Below are positions 26,101 through 36,170 of a stretch of 64,000 nucleotides of DNA, one piece after another. Within the stretch, counting starts at the first letter, position 1. The number at the start of each line of letters is the position of its first letter. The stretch comes from Pholis gunnellus (taxonomy: Eukaryota; Chordata; Actinopteri; Perciformes; Pholidae), in the NCBI GenBank assembly GCA_910591455.2, contig OU342807.1:13947616-14011615 (forward strand). The letters are read 5' to 3'. The translations under genes and the position numbers were made by a program. The notes under the pieces are model-generated. The model was not told the origin of the DNA. It saw nothing but the letters and a program-made list of their open reading frames with translations, and made no database searches.

Positions 26101-29100
26101 GTGCATGCAGTGTGCATACAGCCCCAACTACAGCCAGTTCATGTTGCCCGACAGGTGAAACCCATTATAATTGAATAACTTTATTTATATAGCACCTCTC
26201 AAAACAAAGTTACAAAGTGTGTTACAATAAATACATGCTAAAAGTAATCCATGTGCAAAGTGATCTGGAACTTAAGGTATAAATAGCTGCAACAATATGC
26301 CATCAGTTAAGAAAACGACATAGAAAGCCCAGTCATCTTTGTTGACAAGTTGGGATTGTTTTTTGGAACCATTACATGAATCAGGGCCCTGCTAGAGGAT
26401 CTCAAACAGCGATCAGGCACATCTCATCCCTCATTATGATGTATCATCGCATAAAACTGCTTTTAATTACAGTTACCCGGCCGCTCACCTTTGACATAAA
26501 CATTCAAGCTAAAAATGAATAAGAGACACAAAACTATTTGTTATTGAGTTGATTTGGATTACCTACACTATGTTTACTTCCTGCTTCTAATTACTGAGGA
26601 ATTGGTTTTGAAACACAAAAAAGCTCATTTTGATGTACACTCTTGCTGAAGCTGAGACTTTTTTACTATGTTGCAGATATTCACACAGAGATGAAAGTGG
26701 ACTTCCTCAGCACACTCAGCCTCAGTGACATCAGAGTCTCGGTGACAGAGGCAGACAAAGATGGAAAAGAGGAAGAAGACAGAAAAGTAGGAGACGAGGA
26801 AGGAGGAGGCAGAGAAACATTGTTCCAGCTCAGAAAAAGATCCCGTAAGCGCCGTTCCTTCATGGAAACCGATTACACCTCTACGGTGTCATATCCAGAG
26901 CCAGATCCTGGAATACAGGATCTGGTCTCTAGTAGGCTTCATAAGAACCTCGTGGCAGAAGCCAATGACGCACAGATGCTGAGTTCAGATCCTGAACCTT
27001 CAGAGCAAACCCAGAATCCCAGTCCTACGGTCTCCTCTTTGACCCACTCTGAAGGGGAACCGGCTCAGCTTGAGTCAAAGCCCATCCTGTCTAAGCCCCA
27101 CTCACACGGACCTAGCTCTCCTTGTGGTTTGGGGTCTCACGAGCAGACTAGAGACCCACAGGCCACCTCCAGGACCAGGAAACAAGAAATGGAGATGGAA
27201 CCTGATGCAATGGAATCCAAATCAGTCACAGACCTGGTGAAGGCAGCGTCTCCTACCATCACCGTTGTCCGCTGCCGGGTGGATCCAGATGGAAAGGAGA
27301 GTGCTGATCGGAGGGGTGACGGAAAGGAGGAAAGGGAGGAACAGGAGGAGACGAGTGAGGGGAAAGAGGAGGGAGAGGAGGAAGAGACAGCAGGTGTGTC
27401 GGGGAAAGGGACGTTCACTAATCATATGTTTTTGACAGAAAGCACAGAGGATGAAGGTAAGGGAGGAAAAGAGAAGAGAGAGGGGGTGAGAGAGAACTCA
27501 TCCAGCTCAAAGAGGCCACTCATTGGTGCCGAGAGGCAGCCAGAGGCCAACACACTGCCTACATGTTTGATAGATGGGACTAAAAAGAGGAGTAATGGCC
27601 TTTTGGGAGCCCATCTGATTGCCCTCGAGCAAAACTCGTATGTAGAGGAACTTATGCTTGAAGGTGTGTGTGAAAAGTCAAACCCTCCATCATACTCACC
27701 ACCACCCCCTCCACCCTCATCCCCTCTTCCTCCAACACCAGTTCTTCACAAATCCCAAAGTGACTGTTATTTGACGGGAGAAGAGCGCAGCGAAATCACT
27801 GGAACCGCAACCAAAATGTCTTCATCTTATTCCGAGGAGATGCCACAAAGACACACGAACAAAGCACAATTACAATTAGACGTCACCACCAGTGTTATTG
27901 AGGATGAGGCCAACGGTGTTGTTAGCTCTACTATGACTATTAGCGATGAAGTTACAGACAGCACCAATTCGGACAATGTTTTTTTTGATGATGACATGAT
28001 TAATTCCTTAACTTCAAGTTCAAGTGACAAGAAAGATGAGTGGGCCATAGCTACCAGACATAGCATCAGTGCAACTTTGGCTACAGCAAGTGAAGGTGAG
28101 TCTCAAATTATTGTCAAGTCTCCCACCAACACTGAAGCTCATACAAGAATTACTTCAGTAAATTCTGACTATACTCGTGCTATAAACTCTATCACTGCAA
28201 AGCTCGGAGTTGCAACAAGTGCCACATCTCCTACATTTAATGCAGGTACCAGATTGCGGCTTGAGGTGACAAATGAAAGTGCTTCAGGTTTGGATCAAAA
28301 TGTAGACAAACCCATAAGTGATTCCACTATGCAAAGTGCTGAAGCTAAAAATAGCTTAGGTAGTCCTAGCTTAGCGAAAGCTAACCCAGTCACAATACAC
28401 AATCTCTCCAAGATGCCTCCTTCTCCAACTCACTTCCTCTTCCAGACCTGTTCCCCGAGCATTATGGGTAGCTTATCTGCCTCCACACTCAGGGGGAAGA
28501 TTCAACAGTTGCCCCTTTATTTATCGCGCTCCCATGAAACCCTCCACCAAGCTGTGGTGGGGGATGTTCCTCAGAGTTCAGCTGAGGACAGCAGAAGGGA
28601 CGAAGTCGAGATCACCATCAAAGTTACGGACGTCGATGACGTCACACAAACTATAGACTTCGAAACGGGAACAACTGAAGAATCTGTGGAGTCGGACGAT
28701 TCGGATACAACGGTTACAGGATCTGAGGTGGACGGGGAGATTTATGTTGAAACAAACTTAGCAAAGAGTTTTCAATCAGTGTCAGAGGTGAAGGAATTAA
28801 GCCCTCCATCGCCCGTCCAGACTGAGCCCAAACCCCAACCCCAACATCTGCCTCTGTACACTGGACCTATCAAGAACACTCCAGGACCAATAACAAAGCC
28901 TCCTGCCTCCATAGTGAACAGACTCCAAAGAGACTCTTCAGGCCTAAACATGGACACTCCTGGCCCTATAAAAGACACTCCAGAATCAAAGATGAAGGTT
29001 ACAACTCCAGGTGAAGACATTCCAGGTTTTAAAATGAACAATCAGTCACGTTCTATCGCCCATCCGATAGTGGTGACCACACAGAATCTAAATGGACCAG

Positions 29101-30215
29101 GGCTCCCTTTTCATAGTCCGGCACAGAAAGTAAGACGGACCAGTAGTGACAGACCTTTGATGGGTCTTTGTAGGCCTGCAGGGCAGAATTCAGACTCGAC
29201 AAAAACGCTTTCTTCAGGCTGCCGGGTGTTTACGATCTGTGAGGATCCATCCCAGACAAAGAGTCCAGCCACGGTGGGGACTACCCCGCCCTTGAAGCCT
29301 GAGTTTGGCTGCACCTCATTGCTAACGTCTGGATGTGAGTCAGTAGTGGAAGGGGTGCAGGTGCCGCTGGAGGCTTGTGGTTGCCCAACGGTCTATACCA
29401 ACTGCTTCAGCAGCGGGGACAGCTTCGACGAGGAGCTGACCGTCTACGAGTTCTCCTGCCGCACACAGAGCAGCGGAGTGACTCAGACCTCTGGAGCAGG
29501 TCTTCCTCTTGTGACCTCTCCGCCCGTTTCCTCTTTTCTCTCCACCTCCTCCACCCACTCTCCCTCTTTCCCACGCTCCAACCTTTTCTCCTCCTCTACC
29601 TCTGAGCTCAGCCCTCTCCTCTCACCATTATCGGACTCCTCTGACCGTTTCCTGCCCCAAACGCACAAGGACACCATCAGTCGGCTAGGCCAGCAGCGCT
29701 ACCCAGAACCCCCAACGGGTTTCCAAGTACTCCGCATAGACGTGGACCAGCTCCTTTCCATTTTGGAAAGTACCGGTGCTGACAAATCCGTAGCAGGCCA
29801 TGGAGGTCGCCACCCAAGGGACACCTGCCCCGCCCACTTTACAGAGAACAAGCGGGTGCTCCAGATAGAGGCACGGCGGCTGATGTCAGGCTGCCAGAAG
29901 GTGGTGGGGATTGGCCAGAGCCCAGAGGAAATGCTTCATTCCCTGGCTGACAGTTTCCGGACCCTGGTGGAGTTGGCAGGTATATGCATCTGGTTCTCCG
30001 GTTGCGAAAGGTGTGACCGGAGGAACGCGGAGGCAGTTGCGGGTCTGGCAGATGTGGCTCGTTCTTTCAGGGACTTCTGTCTGGCAGCAGAGCGGGCCAG
30101 CAGCAAGCGCAGCTGCCAGGACCTGAGCTCCAAACTGCTAGCGAAACAGTGCACCGCGCTCACCGCCTCGGTCTTCTGCCTCACTCAGCTGTTCCGCACC
30201 CTCACCGCGCTATGA
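9801..30215 (+). CDS. frmpd1: FERM and PDZ domain-containing protein 1 (FRMPD1), 14 coding exons
   Basis: Coding exons: 9801-9919, 10257-10420, 15590-15692, 15829-15874, 16919-17023, 19249-19344, 19806-19931, 20119-20238, 21091-21227, 21537-21756, 21860-22042, 23272-23416, 23529-24824, 26677-30215. Every intron is GT-AG, phases match, and the join is open for 2133 codons including TGA. Domain order is a basic N-terminus (the WLRRSRD motif is shared with human FRMPD1), PDZ (about residues 55-145), FERM (about 180-495), then a long disordered tail ending in a conserved C-terminus. The family is a membrane and cortical scaffold; mammalian FRMPD1 is known to bind LGN/AGS3 (GPSM2/GPSM1). The ATG at 9801 lies five bases after an AG preceded by a pyrimidine-rich tract, so a noncoding 5' exon is likely upstream. 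The protein is longer than human FRMPD1 (1578 aa), mainly because of exons 13 and 14. Paralogue (a or b) cannot be assigned from this window alone. FRMPD3 and FRMPD4 fit less well, because the N-terminal motif and the acidic-serine motifs match FRMPD1. Confidence 0.95.
11180..11233. repeat. (GT)n microsatellite in frmpd1 intron 2
   Basis: About 27 GT units, preceded by imperfect GT/CG-containing units from 11166. Confidence 0.97.
13027..13088. repeat. (CA)n microsatellite in frmpd1 intron 2
   Basis: About 31 pure CA units. Confidence 0.97.
14481..14599. repeat. Imperfect inverted repeat in frmpd1 intron 2
   Basis: Left arm ttgctgtaattattcctcct plus gtt (14481-14503) pairs with the complement of 14577-14599 with one mismatch over 23 bp. 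Weaker pairing continues inward (ccattaaaagatccc against ggggattaaaaatgg). It would form a hairpin with a loop of up to 73 nt. Confidence 0.75.
16889..16918 (+). promoter_or_regulatory. frmpd1: Splice acceptor of frmpd1 exon 5 with a pure poly-C tract
   Basis: A run of 28 consecutive C (16889-16916) directly precedes the AG at 16917-16918 and exon 5 (GGCCCAAAG). It takes the place of a mixed C/T polypyrimidine tract. Run length in the assembly may be inexact. Confidence 0.9.
16919..23416 (+). CDS. frmpd1: frmpd1 coding exons 5-12: linker and FERM domain
   Basis: Exon 5 encodes the link NPVKVHFAEEVEVNGH, nearly identical to human FRMPD1. Exons 6-12 encode the three-lobed FERM module. F1 has VLKVYLENGQTKAFKFD (exon 6) and the LKEKL segment (exon 7). 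F2 has HDYRCLFRVCF, FDYLYLQ and LRLAALHIQERL (exons 8-9) and WGIENFVSSTLLRNM (exon 10). F3, the PH-like lobe, has LQDRESMVTLLVGARYGVSQV and VSLVKIYLQDIK (exon 11) and ends with LIAGYCRVFVDP (exon 12). FERM domains bind membrane lipids and protein tails. Introns 4 and 7 have unusual repeat-based splice signals, described separately. Confidence 0.94.
17726..17740. repeat. Poly-G run in frmpd1 intron 5
   Basis: Fifteen consecutive G followed 11 bases later by seven more G (tgggggggt). Confidence 0.95.
19932..19968 (+). repeat. frmpd1: (AC)n tract at the 5' end of frmpd1 intron 7
   Basis: The AC repeat starts directly at the donor (cag/gtacacac...) and runs about 36 nt. It is complementary to the GT tract at the other end of the same 187-bp intron. 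Confidence 0.95.
20081..20114 (+). repeat. frmpd1: (GT)n tract at the 3' end of frmpd1 intron 7
   Basis: The GT repeat ends four bases before exon 8 (gtgttcag/gtggtc) and occupies the place normally held by the polypyrimidine tract. Confidence 0.95.
20470..20900. repeat. Probable interspersed repeat in frmpd1 intron 8
   Basis: The segment containing cactgcatggttcatctcga, ttttcagctgatcgctatag and tcctttcgtgggcaaagaag resembles a common percomorph repeat carrying a gctgatcgttat...gtgaaactgc core. Assigned from general resemblance only. Confidence 0.4.
22280..22990. mobile_element. Palindromic MITE in frmpd1 intron 11 (copy 1)
   Basis: Left end cttacctgtagtgctgtttatcaatctagattgtt (from 22327) is matched in inverted form at 22951-22988. 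The inverted similarity continues inward for more than 100 bp on each side: gatatcggccgtggagatgt on the left against the complement of acatctctatgggcgatata on the right. The outer left flank contains aagggacagtt, the usual terminus of this kind of fish element. No transposase is encoded. A shorter copy lies in slc47a1 intron 14. Confidence 0.8.
23529..24824 (+). CDS. frmpd1: frmpd1 coding exon 13: charged and acidic-serine linker
   Basis: This 1296-nt exon follows GT-AG junctions at both ends (23528/23529 and 24824/24825). It encodes a Lys/Glu/Arg-rich stretch of about 70 residues. Next come SEASDSCNTDSR and DALEEDDLISCSSSS, which correspond closely to human FRMPD1. A proline- and histidine-rich stretch, an acidic tract followed by an arginine run (EEELRRRRRKSARR), and SSSEEEFFDARDRFTSPED near the 3' end complete it. 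It is probably intrinsically disordered. The frame stays open 35 nt past the donor to a TGA at 24857-24859, so intron retention would give a truncated protein ending shortly after the exon. Confidence 0.93.
24825..26676. other. frmpd1 intron 13 (1.85 kb)
   Basis: Holds the ggtggaaagtaactaagta repeat (25120-25795) and, at about 26170-26240, ataactttatttatatagca and ttacaaagtgtgttacaata, resembling the 3' end of a fish retroposon. Nothing coding seen. Confidence 0.6.
25120..25795 (+). repeat. Teleost interspersed repeat (ggtggaaagtaactaagta family), copy 1
   Basis: It starts tggtggaaagtaactaagta, continues acttactcaagtactgtg and gaggtacttgagtatttcca, and ends around ggatctgaataatttaactc. It lies in frmpd1 intron 13. 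The middle (about 25300-25680) diverges from the core repeat and may be an insertion. A second copy in the same orientation is at 37900-38355. Confidence 0.75.
26677..30215 (+). CDS. frmpd1: frmpd1 terminal coding exon 14: long disordered tail and conserved C-terminus
   Basis: A single 3539-nt exon encodes about residues 954-2132. Most of it is Ser/Thr/Glu-rich and looks disordered. It includes a proline run near residue 1295 (PPPPPPSSPLPPTP) and a degenerate TPGPIK repeat near residues 1683-1735. Two segments look conserved: SGDSFDEELTVYEFSCRTQ (residues about 1867-1885), a candidate short interaction motif, and the last ~150 residues, which form a helical, cysteine-containing module ending LLAKQCTALTASVFCLTQ...LTAL, as in mammalian FRMPD1. 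The stop is TGA at 30213-30215. The acceptor is tttttactatgttgcag at 26660-26676. Confidence 0.93.
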
Positions 30216-33200
30216 GCGAACCTCTCTGAAGTCTTTTGAGATGACCTTGAAGCCACCTGTGGCGTGTAATCTCAGATACACGAGGTCACCAGTGAGCCCA
30301 CAGCTGACGCAGGTGTGGCCAGAGTGTGACTCGGGACAGTCGTGTTTAGGGTGGGCAGTGTGAGGGGAGGTTACCTCAGAAACACGGGGGTGTCAACAAG
30401 AACTCTCAACATCATAAAGCCAGTTTGAGATCGTTGAGGTGCATGTGGTTACTGACTTTATGCTGTGCACGTACTGTAGCCCACAAAACACAGAGTCAGC
30501 CAACGAGCAGACTGCAGAGTGGTGCTGCTTGTTTTCCAGTATTGAGAAACTGATGTACTTGAATGTATTCTATGTTATCGATTATGTTTATTTATTCATT
30601 AATTTATTTAATTACAGGTTACTACAGTGAGCAAATAAGGAATGTAAAGTCATGGGAGAAAGACATTTTGGAAATGTTTACAGGCATATTTTCAGACGGA
30701 GGAGTAGTGGGCCTTTTACACACACACACACACAAGCACACAACCTCAAATACACAGAGTGAATCAGTATTTCATTCCATTCATACACATGCCTTCTGTG
30801 TGACTGACTGACAATGTTAGGATAAGAAACACTGCAGTGTACCGACGCTTATATATCTTTACATTCTCCAGGCGGCCAGTGAGGACTTCTTTGAATGTTA
30901 CTGTTTACAAAACCAAAAAAACTAGAGTGAGAAATGATTTGCTCAAATTCCACAAATCAAGCCTGAAACTGTGTTTGCCATTTTATAAATCTAGTAGCAG
31001 AATGCTGATGTATGCGCATTACGTGACTTTATGAAACAACAGTTTGGATGAGATACAGTCCTTTGCACACTTAATTTGTTCTCATTTTGTACACACATCC
31101 AGTATGGTTTATGGAAATGTGAAACATTTGCTAGCTTTTCTCTCGTTTATTAGTCGACACTCTCTTTCTCCACCTCCAGTGGAAACACTGAACCCTCCAG
31201 TGCATGGTGATGTGGCTGTCAACCACCAGTCTTTTTAGTACAACTCTTTTATTTCTTCTCTTTAGTACTAACATGTCCGGTGAGAACAAGAATCTCCAGA
31301 ATTTAGTCGGAGACTTGGTGACACTTCCCAATAGCTATTTATGGTATGTAACATTGTTTATGGGAATTTTAAGAATCTTACGTTTTAAGCAATTTGCAAG
31401 CTTTTCAAGCTCATAAAAACCTGCACGCCTCTCTGAGCTTTGGGGACAGTCAGGACTACGACTATGTCCCTTACACTAAGTGCATTATTATTGTACAAAT
31501 TTCCCAGTATGACCACAAATAGTGGTAAACCAGTGACTGAACATGGGCACAGATAGCCCAAACAGTGCAGGATTACAGTATGTAGCACAGGCTATCTGTA
31601 TGTGCTTTTCCATCTTTTGATTAACATATTGAGTGAGAGGGAGAACGTCTGTCAAACTGACCCAATCATTGGTTGACAGCCTATCATTGGAGTTCCTTAA
31701 ACTCAACACATTCGCCCCCGAATCCTGTACAACACTGATTTACGTGAAGCTTATTATTGTGGATAAGCCGACATGTTACAGCATTTTCACTTGGAATGTT
31801 TCTTGAAATACAAAGGATTGACGCACACTGGAACTGCATGTTCACTGGAGAAATGAAAGTCATCAGAATTAATTTCACCACTGCAGTGCTGGGAACACCA
31901 TCTATTGCGAACAGTGTTTCCATATATAGTATATATTTATAATGGCAATTGAAACTGTATTGTTAACTTGTCCTGTTTTGTTCCCCGGGGTTGCAAAAGA
32001 ATATAATATCCTCTATTGTATTCCCAATTTTCAGCAGTGAAGAATTTCATTTACTATGATCTCCATGAGAAAATTGCCCCAAACAAATGATGGAAAACTT
32101 TTTTTAAATAGTCTGTGCTCACAAAGCATGCTGTAATAAGCCATAAAATAAATTGTTGTTTCATCAGGGATTTTATCTGTGAATGACTGAATGATGACGT
32201 CTGCTCTTGCTTTGTAATGCTCAACTCCCACTATTAAAAACAATGTTAAGATTTTCTTTTTATGATTCCTTTACTGCTTACCCATCTGTGCCTTCTAATT
32301 ACCAGGACAGGTTCGTTTACAAATGTCGAAAGAAAAAAAGGTTTTATGGGGTGTAAGAGACATGCTGAACTTGAGCCAGTGGAACAAAGATTCTCTGCGG
32401 AAGATGGTGAGTATGTAGTCCATGATGTACCATCAGAACATCCATCATATTACATGTTGTATATTATGGATAGTGATATAGAGCAGGCATCTATTTATTT
32501 TAGGCAATCCAAACATACTCTACTTTAACTTTTTTACTGCTTACTTTTTCTCAATCAGCAACAAGAAATAGAACGGGGTTTTTCATTATGTCATGGCATT
32601 GAATTATTTTGATTATATATTTGATACGTCTGGGGGTTTTCATATTGATCTGATTAGGAGTTAGCAAGTTGTGCACGAAAGCTACAGCTGCTGGGGCCAC
32701 CTTTCTTCAATCTTTATTGAAAAAACATTTAAATATATAAAAAGTGCACTCAACAGAATGATACAGAGAAACAAGTATATGCATTTAAATAAACATTAAT
32801 ACAAAAATATTTGAAAAACAGAATTATTTGGGATAAATAATCTTCAATAATATAAATTTATTTAAAAATATAAAAGTAAAAATGCTGCAGCGACCTTGAT
32901 CTCGTGATGTTATCGTTTCACGTCAGCGTGACGTCGCGACTACAAACAGCAGCAGCTCCGACTTGCAGTCTGTGGAAATGGTCCAATGTGCTATTGCTTG
33001 TATGATTTCCAGTCATCACACCAGAATTCTTAAATATGAGTCATACATATAATTGAAGTCATCTTTGTTTCAATTGTTGCACCCTGCTCTAAAGCAGTTA
33101 AAAAGCTACATGAAGAGGTCAAGATAAACTCGAAACTAGTCTATAGCACAGAATATGTGAATTATAACATTGTGTGTGTGTGTAACAGCAGGCACTGCTG

Positions 33201-34488
33201 CATGTGTAGGCTCTGCTGTGGACATCTAGAGTCCTTTCTGGGCCTTTATGCATTAATTAATTAGTTCAAATAAAAGAAAAGATTGTCAAGAAAACCAGAT
33301 AAACTTCTGAAGACTACTGTATATTTGAGAACTTTTTATGAATCTTGCTATATTCCCATAAAGAAAATATGTTGCCAAGTAAAACTAATTTAGAAACCTT
33401 GGACCTTCAAACACATCAAGAACCCCTACAACACTCCAATGACATGTTCAGGTCAAATGCTTTAAAATCCTTGTGTATTGTATTGTTAAAATAATTTAAC
33501 AATAAGTCAAACAGTGAACAAAATGCAATGTTTTAGCTGTAGTAATCTTATTACTTTGAATATTTGCTCTGCCCATCCTGCAGTAGTTACCTCAGAATGC
33601 AACATGTCTGGTAATCGGCTGCGACGCATTTTTAGTAAATTAAGATTAAAGGACAAAGAAATCAACTCAATTTCATATGTATTTATTTTAGATGAAATGT
33701 TCTGTATAGTAAGCTCTCTGATAATCAGAGAACCATACTGGCATGTTTATTTTTAAAGACGTTATCTGTGTCTTTAGGTCGGGTGTTTGTCCAAGATACT
33801 GTAGGTCAACTTTGAGGTCACTTGTTTCCTGAAATATCGCTCATTCTAGTTATTGAAACCACCTCCTAGCACTCACTAATATGTGTTAACATTTAGGAAA
33901 CGGGATCAAATACAAAGGGGTTGAGGTCAGAAAGTGGTTGATTTCTGACAGAATGCAATATTTCAAACTTAGGATAAAGATTGAGTATTGGACTCAACTC
34001 AATGGACTATTTGTTTTCATGGTCACTCAACTTTTGCCATCATCATATCAAACATACTCAACAGTGAGGACGATATTTTCTATATACTTTAGTAGAAAAA
34101 CAGGATGCTATTTTACATTCAAGCAGACAGCAAACGATTGTTCAATTACTTTTTATATGTAAAATCCTAAAAATGAACCTTGTCAGCATATCGTCAACCG
34201 GAATCCAATAAAGATAACTTTGTCAGGCAAGCTGTCTATAGTGAGCATGTACTTAAATCTGGTATTAGAAGTGATGAGTTGATTTTAAGATGACTTCCAA
34301 CTTCTTGTGTTCCCTTAAAGTTTATAAGAAAACATCAGCAGGAGTTTCTTCAGCAGCCACTAAAGAAACTGAGGAGAGATCCTTTTGAGCCCTATCTGTG
34401 TGCATACTGACATCACATCACAATGTACAAGTTATTGACTTGTACATTATAAGTTTGCCTTTGAAGTTTCATTATTGATTAATTGCAG
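30216..34488. other. frmpd1 3' flank and intergenic region
   Basis: Probable 3' UTR follows the stop, with ATTTA-type AU-rich motifs at 30587-30615 (tttatttattcattaattta). No AATAAA is seen before 32147-32152, so the polyadenylation site is undecided. A strongly AT-rich tract lies at 32700-32880. It is followed by a small CpG-containing patch with a palindromic cacgtcagcgtgacgtc motif (32920-32937). The perfect inverted pair aatgtacaagt/acttgtacatt is at 34422-34448. No gene is seen. Confidence 0.5.
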
Positions 34489-34830
34489 GTGGTTAATGTC
34501 ACTGGTGTTTCCATTGGCACTGGTTTGTCATCCACTAAAACTGAAACCCTCATATCTGCGTTAGGTTGTCCTTTCCCCTGAAAGAAGCAGCTCAACAATG
34601 AGCTTTTGTATCATGTTTGTTTTCTTGGCCTGTTCATATCTTTGCTTAGTAGCGTGATCGGTGTCGTTCGACTCCACTTGTTTATCTACCTGTTTCACGC
34701 AGACGTATGGGAGCGGTAACTTGAAGCGCGTGGGTGTGATCATGCTGCTGGCCTGTTTCCCCTGCTGGGCTGTCCTCATCAACACTGAACCTCTCCTACT
34801 TGCTGTCAGACAGAGCCCGGAGGTTGCCAG
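34489..34830 (+). pseudogene. Relic of slc47a1 exons 3 and 4
   Basis: Segment 34489-34560 matches exon 3 of the intact gene (VVNVTGxSIGTGLS), and 34703-34830 matches exon 4 (TYGSGNLKRVGVI then LLACFPCWA, INTEPLLLAVRQSPE). The sequence between them also resembles the intact intron 3 (a shared stretch around caatgagctt), so this is a DNA-level duplicate, not a retrocopy. Lesions: the exon 3 donor is lost (cag/gtaggg became gcg/ttaggt), the CDTLISQ motif is destroyed with one extra codon, and exon 4 has an in-frame 21-nt deletion (7 residues). The exon 4 acceptor and a weak GT donor remain and its frame is open. No neighbouring exons 1-2 or 5-16 are visible, so it is an isolated fragment on the same strand as the gene. 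Confidence 0.85.
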
Positions 34831-35849
34831 GTCAATCCCAATGTGTTTTTTGTCTTCATGGGAGCAGAGTGGAGGGGAGGATGGAGTCTGTGAATGCATT
34901 GCTGACAGAGTGAATCCGGGGCTCACGTCGATTCCTCTGCTATTTACCGATGGCTTTATGTGTTGCATGTCCATGATATTAAGTCTTTTGATTCAATACA
35001 AGCAATTCAAACAAAAATCTAATTAGTTTTTTTGGCTTTAAAAATTCAGATTATCTGCTGCCTCCAGACATTGTACTGCTGCTGGGAAAACTGGGAAAAA
35101 CTAAATTCATAGGGTTGTCATTTTTTATTTGAAATACTATTTCTGTGACTATATGTTATATCAAATTTGACTGCAGTTAGATTTAATTTTGGATTTTTGA
35201 TTTGCCACAGATACGTGGGTCTTCTATACCAGCAGGTGTTCAAATTACGTTTTGAAAGGAGAGATTCACAGATTTCTACCGTTATTTAAATTGCTCTGCT
35301 CATGGTGTGTGTAAATCTAACTGCACTCAAATTTGGTATTAACAAGTCTTCCAGTTGTTTATTGGTGATGCTGAATTTAACACTGTAAGCTGCTCATCCA
35401 GAGTCAGCCTATTACTTTAGTTTCATTCTTATTTTCTGGCTGAATAAATAAGTTGAACAAACTAAAAGCTACATGGGGGAGGGATGACAATTAGTTTTCA
35501 CACGTTCTCTTCATCTTATACATTTATATCAGTTGGCTATGGGTAATTTATAACGCAGATACTCTTACATTTCAGGTATAATTGTAAGTTACTTCAGTCA
35601 CATTTTTTTTAGTGAGCCATAAGAACTTGATTAGTTTGTGTAGTACCACACAGTACAACAACATATCACCGCTGAGGCATTCCTGTCCACTGTTGGATTT
35701 TCTGTTGTTCTGCTTGGATTTTGCAAGTAAGCTGTAACGTAAAAACACGAATATGATTATAAGTGGTGTTAGAATGTGAATTCAAAGATGTTTCAATTTT
35801 AGGATGAATATTTTTTAGATGTTTTCCTTTAGGTGCTAAGTGAATATAT

Positions 35850-36170
35850 AGGGGCAATTCACAAAAGGATTGCATGACTTTTGTGCACCCCCTGCACCTT
35901 GTCGGTCAAGACCTGTAGCTCCCTGTCCGAAACTTTCTATGCCATTCTTTTGGCCTGTGTGTTCTTGGCACAAATGCAGCAGTTATACCAGTTATACCAG
36001 TTATAGCTGCAAAATGTTATGGGTGTGTTTGTGCTGTCATAACATTAGCGTAACATCTATTATGAATCACACCTTGAGACAGACAGATAGCGGTTGCAAA
36101 TGAAGCATTATTCATGGTGCTGTCAGCGGCCTCAATTCATTATTTGGGAATTTTCCAGATAGTGTAGAGA
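35850..36170. repeat. Probable interspersed repeat upstream of slc47a1
   Basis: The block ttcacaaaaggattgcatga ... gcataacatt-type sequence ... gaagcattattcatggtgct, gtcagcggcctcaattcatt looks like a teleost interspersed repeat. A small tandem array of agttatacc (three units) sits inside at about 35981-36004. Confidence 0.4.

Noticed and set aside
32890..32990. CpG-containing patch after an AT-rich tract as the 3' end of a minus-strand gene
   Set aside because: Only a short frame with a stop can be read on the minus strand and no homologous protein was recognised. A retroposed 3' end is possible but unsupported.
34661..35026. 121-codon frame containing MATE-like residues as a functional small protein
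   Set aside because: It is the relic of slc47a1 exon 4 reading through into unrelated downstream sequence. It has no intact upstream exons.
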